This document shows positions 49,801 through 57,078 of a stretch of 64,000 nucleotides of DNA, in pieces; position 1 is the stretch's first letter, and each line of letters opens with the position of its first letter. Where the stretch lies: contig JAHFJN010000001.1 in NCBI GenBank assembly GCA_023245865.1, positions 911,637-975,636 on the forward strand, given 5' to 3'. This stretch comes from Candidatus Peribacteria bacterium. GTDB taxonomy: Bacteria; Patescibacteriota; Gracilibacteria; Peribacterales; Peribacteraceae. The notes under the pieces were generated by a model that had not been told where the DNA came from, did no database searches, and saw nothing but the letters and a program-made list of their open reading frames with translations. The position numbers were made by a program, and so were the translations under genes.

Positions 49801-52800
49801 ATTGAGAAGCCCGATTCGTACATGTGTTATTAAAACATTTCACAAATTTGATCAGATCTCGATTCAGAGAATCACGCATGACGTACACAAAGATCGGATG
49901 ATTGTCTGTCGGCAAAAAAGACTCAGAGAGAACGACGGGCCTTTGTGCGACAGCTGCGGATGTCTCCAAAACGATGCTCGTTGGGTCTCCCAGCATGGAA
50001 AAAGAAAGGTCCCCATCGATTCTCGTCAGCGGAGGGCCAGGAAGAGGGGGCCTTGGCATGGCGTTGGGCCCAAGCGTGATCGGTTGATTGCATTCGTTGA
50101 CGGCATTCGGCGACACGGAACTTACAACCGAGGATGCTATGGAGGAAGAGACTTGTGATGATGCAACGGACGACGGAACGCTGCTGAGCGCGGAGCTACT
50201 GCTGCCGCATTGTGCGGGGCTCGGGGTGCAAGAATTACTCAGAAGCCCGCTCTGAAAAACGCACGGCCCGAGCCCCGCACATTCAGTGGCGTCACAGGTA
50301 TCGAGGAGTCCGCTCTTGCAGCTGGCGCAGGCGGCGCAGCCAAACGGTATGGACGATGCACTGGACACAGGAGAGAGCGCCGAACTGCTGCGTGAGCTGC
50401 TGCTGGGGGGAGGCGGACAGGGGATAGCTACCGAGAGAGGCGGGCTCGTGTTATTTGCAGCGTTGGTGTCCGTGAGATTTGTGGTGATGACTGTCGTCTG
50501 AAGACTCACGGTCGTACTGCAGGTGACAGCATTGGTATCGAAGAGCACCTGCTTTGTGTACGTTTGACCGGGCTCGATGTAGCTGAGCGTGTTGTATGTG
50601 TAGACACCGTTGGAAACAATGCCGCCGAAACCTTGCGGATCGCGTATGAGACTTTGCGCATTGACGCTCATTCCCGCCGGAACAGGAATGGAGAATCTAA
50701 AATATGTTCGGACGCTTCCGAGGTTGGCCAGCGAGACGGTGAAGGCCGTTCCCGCTTGATAGTTCATGACGGAGGAAGGGCCGCTTATGACTGCGGACAG
50801 ATCGCCGGTGGCTCCGGGGCCTGCGACAGTCTGGAACGTGGAACAGCTGCAGGAGGCGTTGTCGCAGGTGCTCGTGTAAATTTTCCCCATATTCGTCCCC
50901 GACATATAATCCATGTACGAGAGAATGGGTTTGCCGTCGCTCGCGATCGCAATGGACGGATTGTAAAAGCCGTCCGGGAACTGAGAAACGGTCGGAGTCG
51001 CCACACAGTAGGCATCATTGCATTTTGCGATGCGTGCATATTGGTTCGGACCCTCTTCAAAATTGTATGCGAGGACGGGGAGTCCGCTGCTTGGTATCAC
51101 CATGGAAACCTTGCCATGGTTCGAGGCCAGGTCGAGGGCGGGGATCTGGTAGGTGCGACAATCGCTTGTCATGCACGTGAAGACGCGCAATTTGTCAAAA
51201 TCCGTTCCGATTTTTCCCGAAAATGCGACCATGAGTTGATTGCTTGTACTGATGGCAAGGACGAGAGGGGACGTAATGATGCCATTGGGATCCCAACTGG
51301 CGTTGATATTGTTATTGTTGGAGGAACAGGTCGCATCACCGCAGCGAATGATCCTCATCGGCGTCGAGAACAAGTTCGGGGCGTACGCAACGATCGGGTT
51401 GCTTCCCGGCGGAATCAGAATCGATGGCGGTGTGACGAAGGATGACGTTGTATTGATGGCCTCAAGGTTCGCGACGGTATTGCCTGCCGTACAGCTCGCG
51501 TTGCCACAGGTGACCACTTTCACCTGGGTTGGGGAAAGATACGTGAGTACGGGCATGCCGCCGGCATTGAAAGCGATTGCGTTTCCAATCAACGTGGTCA
51601 CGGACGATGGCAATACCTGATCAATGGTTGTCGAGGTGTTGTTGGCGGAGCACGATGCATTGCCGCAACGATAGAGTTTCAGCGAATTTGTCGATGCATC
51701 GATATTCGCAATAAGAGCGATGCCGTCCGGCCCGATATTCATGAATGCCGTCCGGCCCATTGTGCCCGCAGTGAGGTCGGCGATCTTGGTGATCGACGAG
51801 GCGGATGTACAATTTGCATTCGCGCATTTGGCGACTTTGACCGCCCGTTCGGACTGACTCGTAAAGAGCACCAAAGGAAGCCCGTCGGATCCTGTGAGAA
51901 TTTGAGGGAAATAATTACTGCCTGTGACGATTTGATTCTGTTGTGTGCATGCATTCCCTGAGGCAGATGCAGCGGGCACACTCGAGGAAGCAGGAGGGGT
52001 GCTGCTCGGTGCGCTGCTGGCAGAGCTTACACAAGTGAAGGTGGTCGTAACGGTGGCGCTCGTATTATTGGCGGGATTCGCATCCGTCGGAGTGACGGTT
52101 TCCGTAAAACTTCTTGTCGTATTACATGCCACGCTCGCTCCGGCGATCAAAGAAATGCCAAATCCCTGCACCCCCGGCAGCACAGAGGCAGTGCACGACA
52201 CCGCGTTATTCACTAACCTGCAGGTGGGATCCGAACCGGGTGCATTGAACGTGATGCCACTCGGGAGTGGAAGATTGAGTGTGAGAGAAGCAGCGGTAGT
52301 GCTTCCATTCCCGATCATGCCAAGGAAGCGGAAGGGAGTACCGATAACAGCAGTCGCATCGCCGCTGAGGGAAGTGTAATAATCTGTGGTGGGTGTACTG
52401 GAGACTGGAGCCGAACTACTGCTCGATGCACCGCCACACGCATACACCAAATTGATAGGGCTTGCTGTATTGTTTGTGGAATTGGGATCAGTGGCTTGCG
52501 CGCTCACGACAGGCTGCAACAATTTTGATTGATTGCATGCCATCGTTCCGACCCCGAGCACAATCTGAAAACTCGTGCTTTGACCGTGCGCCACGGCCCG
52601 TCTGCACGTTAGCTCGCCTGCTCCGTTTACGGAGCACGCAGGATCCGACTGAGCCGCGTTGTAGGAAAAAGACGGATTGACGTTTGTCAGGTACATGAAC
52701 GCTTGACCGATGGAGACATCGTCCGGACCGGCATTTACGATGGTGATGGTGTACGTTGCCGTTCCACCGGGGCTGATCGTCGTCGGACCGGTCATCGCAA

Positions 52801-53746
52801 TCGACATATCCGCAGTCGGATTGTTCGGCGCGGACGAGGAAGATGGACATGCAAACGTAGTGGAGACAGTGTTACTCGTGTTATTGCTCGCGTTCACTTC
52901 ATGCGTCACTCCGTTCACCGCGGTGGAATAGGCGGACACGTCTGCCGTGAAATCGAACCCTGACGGGCAGGGATTTTGTACCGTGGAGAAGGCGATCTGA
53001 AACGTGCGTGTGCCGGGCGCAAAAGAACCGATGTCGCAGTAGATGTCGCCGCCGCGATCGTCGGTACGGGTGCTCGTGCAGCCGGCAGTGGAGAGTGAGG
53101 CGTTGAAGGTGATGCCGGAGGCGTAGGTCATACCGGCGGCCGGACCGCTGCGGTAAAGCCCCGGTTGCGGCATATGGAGGCGCATTCCCGTCGTATCGGG
53201 TCCCGCATTCGTCACAGTCGCTGTGTAGGTGATGGTATTGCCTGCGAGAGAGCTCGTCGGGCCGCTGAGCGTTACGGAATAATCGACATACTGGTCGGTG
53301 ACAGCAGCTGCAGGAAAACGGCACCCGACGGAGGTCGACGGAGTTTCATTGGTGAGGCGGACGCTGTTCGTGCAGTTTGTGCCGTGTCCACTGCCGTCTT
53401 GCCCAAAGCACAGGTAGATATTCTGTCCGAGAGATTGTGCTCCGGAATTCCAGAACCACGTCCACCCGACGGCACTTGCGGAGTACGGGGAGGACGTTGT
53501 TGGCGTGAAGGGGCCGGAAAGCTGATACGCGAGCGTGTTATCGTAAAGAGTCGCAGTGGGGCCGCTCGCTGCGGACGTGCGTATATACACACTGTTGCAA
53601 TTCAGTGCGACACTGTTGAGTGTGATACTTGATACCTGCCCCAAGAAATTTTTGAGAGTCCACCGGCTCCCAACTGCCAAAATTCCCGCGAGCCCAACCG
53701 TCAGGAGCAAACCAAGAACGACGCTACGGCGAGAGAAAGCGGGCAT
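46826..53746 (-). CDS. Giant surface protein with propeller blocks and Ig-like domains (array member 3)
   Basis: 2306 residues from the ATG at 53746; the frame to 53878 is upstream sequence. Signal anchor (SRRSVVLGLLLTVGLAGILA), then FLGQVSS. Three DUF11/CARDB-like domains (about 150-575), seven-repeat block A (about 599-968), a fourth DUF11-like domain, module A (CAACASCKSGLLDTCDATEC), a degenerate block of about three repeats (1217-1450), seven-repeat block C (about 1490-1848), a second module A, module C (CQRGGTYGCSLQGKSC), DUF4215-like repeats (CGDSIRQTGEECDDG) and the signal HAPVGSTGPETLVIMI + RRKK with a 7-residue tail. Predicted surface adhesin or ligand-binding protein. Confidence 0.88.
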   Translation of the reverse strand: MPAFSRRSVVLGLLLTVGLAGILAVGSRWTLKNFLGQVSSITLNSVALNCNSVYIRTSAASGPTATLYDNTLAYQLSGPFTPTTSSPYSASAVGWTWFWNSGAQSLGQNIYLCFGQDGSGHGTNCTNSVRLTNETPSTSVGCRFPAAAVTDQYVDYSVTLSGPTSSLAGNTITYTATVTNAGPDTTGMRLHMPQPGLYRSGPAAGMTYASGITFNASLSTAGCTSTRTDDRGGDIYCDIGSFAPGTRTFQIAFSTVQNPCPSGFDFTADVSAYSTAVNGVTHEVNASNNTSNTVSTTFACPSSSSAPNNPTADMSIAMTGPTTISPGGTATYTITIVNAGPDDVSIGQAFMYLTNVNPSFSYNAAQSDPACSVNGAGELTCRRAVAHGQSTSFQIVLGVGTMACNQSKLLQPVVSAQATDPNSTNNTASPINLVYACGGASSSSSAPVSSTPTTDYYTSLSGDATAVIGTPFRFLGMIGNGSTTAASLTLNLPLPSGITFNAPGSDPTCRLVNNAVSCTASVLPGVQGFGISLIAGASVACNTTRSFTETVTPTDANPANNTSATVTTTFTCVSSASSAPSSTPPASSSVPAASASGNACTQQNQIVTGSNYFPQILTGSDGLPLVLFTSQSERAVKVAKCANANCTSASSITKIADLTAGTMGRTAFMNIGPDGIALIANIDASTNSLKLYRCGNASCSANNTSTTIDQVLPSSVTTLIGNAIAFNAGGMPVLTYLSPTQVKVVTCGNASCTAGNTVANLEAINTTSSFVTPPSILIPPGSNPIVAYAPNLFSTPMRIIRCGDATCSSNNNNINASWDPNGIITSPLVLAISTSNQLMVAFSGKIGTDFDKLRVFTCMTSDCRTYQIPALDLASNHGKVSMVIPSSGLPVLAYNFEEGPNQYARIAKCNDAYCVATPTVSQFPDGFYNPSIAIASDGKPILSYMDYMSGTNMGKIYTSTCDNASCSCSTFQTVAGPGATGDLSAVISGPSSVMNYQAGTAFTVSLANLGSVRTYFRFSIPVPAGMSVNAQSLIRDPQGFGGIVSNGVYTYNTLSYIEPGQTYTKQVLFDTNAVTCSTTVSLQTTVITTNLTDTNAANNTSPPLSVAIPCPPPPSSSSRSSSALSPVSSASSIPFGCAACASCKSGLLDTCDATECAGLGPCVFQSGLLSNSCTPSPAQCGSSSSALSSVPSSVASSQVSSSIASSVVSSVSPNAVNECNQPITLGPNAMPRPPLPGPPLTRIDGDLSFSMLGDPTSIVLETSAAVAQRPVVLSESFLPTDNHPIFVYVMRDSLNRDLIKFVKCFNNTCTNRASQFFDAQMQTFDQANVVSMLADSWPDGRTVIAYRQRSTTTSDEEIRQFSCGNPGCTSGFETSLVTTSPIGVELISLSLAPSYGIPVVLSRENSTQYKTNGAAWPFQTPSPAQLGADGSPVIQIPNRPVIKCSNLTCACAAVSSSSPAPQSSISSGVGSSASFSAPPLTQVSATTSTACLAHTAVDSGGNSGYAPSIAVQSNGRPTVGYFDVTNKLLKVLSCGNPACLTNNTFTTADTEGTIGVMQASLRLLSDGSPVASYYDSQNQDLKFIKCGNAACTSGNILTTVDGPGNVGAANAMVLGGDGNPVIAYFDDLPNADLKVAKCGNASCTSGNVITRVDSAGSVGDGVSIALGNDGLPVISYQDKGNAYLKVLKCGTPSCAANNTITTIDASGLVGATTSIAIGSDGFPVIAYQRGQPANTSLVLAKCSNAACSAVSGLSALDAGSAAGNAVSVAIGNSGFPVLNYYQGTLKILFCGNASCTNGNVRMPVESQGNIGLNTALAIGTDTFPVMSYYDGTAQDLKIAKCLGADCLCPPPPPSSSSLASQASSTSSPAQQSSAQQSVVGSSSSFSSGSSYSSPAPQSSAQQSVVGSSSINASSTTTPSGNYANDPYLCGQCVSCGAFAACDQVQCALLGPCLFQNGLCRADPVRCGGTAQVTFDANNVTPPPTINPYYVPNPNGGFFPPTPGTNGTSFPVTPGTNGPVLEQPTPLENHTSSATIVATGPCHQNECQRGGTYGCSLQGKSCENINALPCMRCVLSSTVHAAASSRPTDFVAPTGTIQQGVLCRSDHECASGLCLQGQCVSCGIGAACGSGKTCVQGRCMTEAAPSLTLGFCGDSIRQTGEECDDGQKNSAAPNTFCRPDCRIFRCGDGVVDPPLEACDDGNTVNGDGCSVLCAEEAATPSQVLHATTIELPFAPGVAPLPPTESVLDFPPPPAPVSYEPLSAELLPVPPHAPVGSTGPETLVIMIAGASAGLAWMRRKKSSIVENH
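48203..49277 (-). repeat. Propeller block C of array member 3 (seven repeats)
   Basis: Seven repeats ending CGNPAC, CGNAAC, CGNASC, CGTPSC, CSNAAC, CGNASC and CLGADCLC. Begins ACLAHTAVDS. Closest in sequence to block 4 of member 2. Confidence 0.8.
49400..50095 (-). repeat. Degenerate propeller-like block of array member 3
   Basis: Only about three recognisable repeats (CFNNTC, CGNPGC, CSNLTCAC); spacing and DG motifs are decayed. Still begins with a Cys (NECNQPI) and ends C-x4-C-x-C. Confidence 0.6.
50842..51950 (-). repeat. Propeller block A of array member 3 (seven repeats)
   Basis: Seven repeats ending CANANC, CGNASC, CGNASC, CGDATC, CMTSDC, CNDAYC and CDNASCSC. Begins ACTQQNQIVT. Confidence 0.8.
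52413..52816. repeat. 404-bp near-identical DUF11 segment (copy 2)
   Basis: Counterpart of 45097-45500 in the neighbouring gene; DNA identity is much higher than the rest of the two genes. Confidence 0.8.
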
Positions 53747-53754
53747 TATCGCAC

Positions 53755-53760
53755 ACTGTA
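53755..53760 (-). promoter_or_regulatory. -10-like element for array member 3
   Basis: TACAGT within GATACAGTG, 8 nt before the ATG at 53746; predicted near-leaderless. Confidence 0.4.
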
Positions 53761-53795
53761 TCACCTTCCTTCCTGCACCAAATATTGCCACATAC

Positions 53796-55736
53796 TTATC
53801 GACAATCCACACAAGGGAACTCTTGCAATCCAAAGCACCTCTTCCCCTGCGGCGCGCAGAATGCATCTCCTCCCTCACTGCATACCGTCACCGGACATAC
53901 GCCTCCCACAGCTGCCGCAGAAGAAACAGAGGAAACAGCAATCGGTGTCGGCCACGACTGCATGCAGAGAATGGCAGGACAACTCATTCCCCAATCCAAC
54001 CCCGGCCCCGGCTGGAACGTATCAAAATGTGCATCGCAATTCTCCAAATATTGCCCCTGTCCCTGCACGCACTGGTTCGCACCGCTGCAGCAATACACAA
54101 GACCTACCGCACTGCTCGAAGATGCACTCGAACCACACTTCACACTGTCCGGCACACACTGCGTAAACTTCCCTGCTCGGAACGTACAATCTCCCAGTGC
54201 CGTACATTTGCTCTGCGTACAATTCAAAAGCCCCTCCGGCCCTATTCCACAGCTCACACATTTGTCACATCTACCTATACTGGAAGGAGACAAAGATGAG
54301 GATGAACTCCCCACTGTCCCATTCAAAAATCCCGGGGTTCCAAGGATCACAGGTCCTGGATCAAATCCCCGCGTTGTCACGGCAGTTTTCCAGTTACTCT
54401 GCAAAGTTCCCACAGTCAGAAGACTGAGTCGCTCCATACTCGCTTTCGGTTGCCCGGCTGCATTCACTCCGGCAAATGGAGCTCCCACACCGTCATCCGC
54501 CGCATCCACCATTTGTCCCTCCGCATTATACAAACGAATGGAGAGATCCTTGTCCGGCAGCATCATGTTCGTCGAGGCCAAAACAGGTATTACCGCCAAT
54601 CGAGAATCTTTCTCTGGATATCGACTCACTACTACGAACTCTCCCACTCCGATGCGGATTCCCTGTGGGAGGGTTGCAAGAATTACTTCACCTGCACCTT
54701 TCCCCGCTCGCAGTGTATATCCACTCACATCCATCCATCCGCCGATCGCTCCTCCTATTCTCTCCACTGCCGTCAGTTCCACCCACTGATCATCAATTCC
54801 TTTATCACTTCCTGCCCACATTACTTCACTGATGACGACAATCGGACCCTGCACTACAGCATCCCCGAGGAGGGAGGAGGTTGATGAGGAATGAGAGGAA
54901 CTAGAAGAATAAGAGGAAATAGAAGAAAGAGAAGAGCGTGAGGAAATGGAGACAACAGACGAGGCTTTGGAAGCTAACGAAGCTGCTGAAGCTGACGAAG
55001 CTATTGACGAGGAACTCGATTCACTCGAAGACGATGACCCCACGTCGCTTTTGCTCGAAGAAGAGCTTTGCGGGGCAAGCGAAGAACTGCTACTTGAAGA
55101 ATTTGAGGAACTTGATGACGCGGATGAAGAGGAGCTGCTGCTCGACAAGCTCGATGAACTGGATGATGAGCTGCTGCTACTGGACGAACTCGATTCGCTG
55201 GAGGAAGAGCTGCTGCTTACGCTCGATGAAGATGAACTGCTGCTCGAGGCGATGCTGCTCGAAGAAGCCGCACTACTACTGCCATTGCCTACTCCGCAGC
55301 TTAAGGTGATGTCTCCGAATTTCTGACAGCCCACGTTCGGGTCGCCTCCGCATACCATGTGGTCGATCTTCACCGAACAACTTGCGTTTCCCGCGCAGCC
55401 CGCCACAGCCTGGTTACAGGGAAGGCCCGGGTTCGTACACGCCGCAAACACATACTGCCCATGCGCGCCGTAGATGGCGCTGATCGCGGTGATCACCGAT
55501 CCGCCGTCGCACCCGATCGTGGTCGGACCCGGTGCAGCCTCACCCGGAATTTGTATCAAGCAGTTTTGTGCGTTCGCGCCGCATGAACACTGCTCCGTGG
55601 CACACCCCGGACCCTCGCCTCCCGATTGCCCGCGCAGACGGCCTCCATGCACATCAAAGACAATCACTCCTCCCACGATGATGGCGACAATCGTGACGAC
55701 ACCGAGAATCCATCGGGAGGGAATGCGTCGAATCAT
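53796..55736 (-). CDS. Secreted lectin-like/LTD protein without C-terminal anchor (array member 4)
   Basis: 646 residues from the ATG at 55736 (55745 is an alternative). Signal anchor (RWILGVVTIVAIIVGGVIVF) then GRLRGQSGG. Residues about 55-155 resemble a SUEL/rhamnose-binding lectin domain (DGGSVITAISAIYGAHGQYV, CAGNASCSVKID, FGDITLSC). A Ser-rich linker (about 155-300) follows, then a lamin-tail (LTD) domain about 305-450 (VVISEVMWAGSDKGIDDQWV, GYTLRAGKGAGEVI). Modules A (CDKCVSCGIG), B (YCCSGANQCVQ) and C (CSEGGDAFCAPQGKRC) close the protein, which ends CVDCR with no VGxTGP signal. Possibly released or held by another member. Confidence 0.85.
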   Translation of the reverse strand: MIRRIPSRWILGVVTIVAIIVGGVIVFDVHGGRLRGQSGGEGPGCATEQCSCGANAQNCLIQIPGEAAPGPTTIGCDGGSVITAISAIYGAHGQYVFAACTNPGLPCNQAVAGCAGNASCSVKIDHMVCGGDPNVGCQKFGDITLSCGVGNGSSSAASSSSIASSSSSSSSSVSSSSSSSESSSSSSSSSSSSSSSLSSSSSSSSASSSSSNSSSSSSSLAPQSSSSSKSDVGSSSSSESSSSSIASSASAASLASKASSVVSISSRSSLSSISSYSSSSSHSSSTSSLLGDAVVQGPIVVISEVMWAGSDKGIDDQWVELTAVERIGGAIGGWMDVSGYTLRAGKGAGEVILATLPQGIRIGVGEFVVVSRYPEKDSRLAVIPVLASTNMMLPDKDLSIRLYNAEGQMVDAADDGVGAPFAGVNAAGQPKASMERLSLLTVGTLQSNWKTAVTTRGFDPGPVILGTPGFLNGTVGSSSSSLSPSSIGRCDKCVSCGIGPEGLLNCTQSKCTALGDCTFRAGKFTQCVPDSVKCGSSASSSSAVGLVYCCSGANQCVQGQGQYLENCDAHFDTFQPGPGLDWGMSCPAILCMQSWPTPIAVSSVSSAAAVGGVCPVTVCSEGGDAFCAPQGKRCFGLQEFPCVDCR

Positions 55737-55749
55737 TGCATGCATCGTA

Positions 55750-57066
55750 TCACCTGCAGTCCACACACGGAAATTCACTCAGTCCATGGCATATTTTTCC
55801 CTGAACTCCGCAGAATGCACTCCCTCCAGTACTGCACGCATCCACCGGACAATCTCCCCCCATCGTCGCAGTTGCAGAAGAGATCGATGACGCGGTGCTC
55901 GTCGGCCACGACTGCATGCAGAGAATGACAGGACATCCCGCATTCCAATCCAACCCCGGCCCCGGCTGGAAGGTGTCGAACGTCGCATCACAATCATTTC
56001 TTCCTTGCATATTCACGCACTGATGCGCAGTCGTGCAGCAGAAGACGGGGGATTGGGAGGAGGAAGCCCCCATGACGCTCTGCATAGAAGAAGCGGAGCC
56101 TGTCCCGAGCGAGCCGAGGGACGGGGCAAGGGGGCCAGAGGAAGAAGACGACAGGGAGAAGTGAGAAGAAAGAGAAGATTGTACCGCGCTACTTGATGAT
56201 GCCGTTTGTGGCGAAGCCACTGCCGCTTGATGCATCTCATTGAAAGAAGACAGAGACGAAGATGATGAAGCCGCGAAAGTGGATGGCGAAGAAGAGGCCG
56301 AAGAAATTGACGTGCGAGTTGCTAGAGAAGAAAGAGAGGAGCCAATGGAAACTACAGATGAATAACTCGATTCACTGGAAGATGAAGGATTCATGGAGTA
56401 GCTGTTGGTCGAGAAGCCTGATGAAGAGAATGAGGAAGACGAACTGCTGCCTAAAGAAGGAGAAGAGGATGACAAGGGTGGTGAGTTGCTCAAAGAAGAC
56501 ATTGATGACGACGGAGAAGAGTCGCTGCTGCCTGCACTGCATGCTCCGCAATCTTGGGGGCACCAGCTGCACGTTTCATACCCATCGCACGCACCATTGC
56601 CGCAGTTTGCTGGATTGGTACAGATGTTTTGTCCGTTATAGGAGTGACATGTCAGATTATTTGCGCATTTGCGTTCACCGACTCTCATAACGCCGCATAC
56701 TGTGCAGCAAGGGAAAATAGCGTCGCAGACGTTTCCTTCGCCGTACGGAAGATTGACATCGTCGTTTCCATTATAATCGCAAGGGGCAGCGGCAATGCCA
56801 GCGGGGCTTTCACATTGACCTGGGGATTGTGTGTATCCACCCCAATACGCACAACCTCCCTCGAATGCATTCGGTATTCTTTGGCAATCATTGGTGCAAA
56901 ACCACGAAGGGGGGTCACACTGTTCTCCGGGGTCCATATTGGTATTGCCGCAGAGCCCTCCCACTTGTCCGCGCAGGTCCCAAGAACGCAACGGCTGCCA
57001 ATGCGAGAGCGCAACAAAAAAAACAACCATCACTCCGAGCGATCCAATTAGGAGTCCTCGACGCAT
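55750..57066 (-). CDS. Secreted Ser/Cys-rich protein without C-terminal anchor (array member 5)
   Basis: 438 residues. Signal anchor (MRRGLLIGSLGVMVVFFVAL) then WDLRGQVGG. DUF4215-like start (CGNTNMDPGEQCDPP), a Cys-rich region, CGNGACDGYETCSWCPQDCG near 152, a Ser-rich linker about 175-330, then module B (CCTTAHQCVNMQGRNDCD) and module C (CSTGGSAFCGVQGKIC). Ends CVDCR like member 4, without VGxTGP. TATGAT at 57078-57073 is 6 nt before the ATG, predicting a leaderless mRNA. Confidence 0.85.
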   Translation of the reverse strand: MRRGLLIGSLGVMVVFFVALSHWQPLRSWDLRGQVGGLCGNTNMDPGEQCDPPSWFCTNDCQRIPNAFEGGCAYWGGYTQSPGQCESPAGIAAAPCDYNGNDDVNLPYGEGNVCDAIFPCCTVCGVMRVGERKCANNLTCHSYNGQNICTNPANCGNGACDGYETCSWCPQDCGACSAGSSDSSPSSSMSSLSNSPPLSSSSPSLGSSSSSSFSSSGFSTNSYSMNPSSSSESSYSSVVSIGSSLSSLATRTSISSASSSPSTFAASSSSSLSSFNEMHQAAVASPQTASSSSAVQSSLSSHFSLSSSSSGPLAPSLGSLGTGSASSMQSVMGASSSQSPVFCCTTAHQCVNMQGRNDCDATFDTFQPGPGLDWNAGCPVILCMQSWPTSTASSISSATATMGGDCPVDACSTGGSAFCGVQGKICHGLSEFPCVDCR

Positions 57067-57072
57067 GAGGGA

Positions 57073-57078
57073 ATCATA
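57073..57078 (-). promoter_or_regulatory. -10 element for array member 5
   Basis: TATGAT ends 7 nt from the A of the ATG at 57066; transcription should begin at the start codon. Confidence 0.5.
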
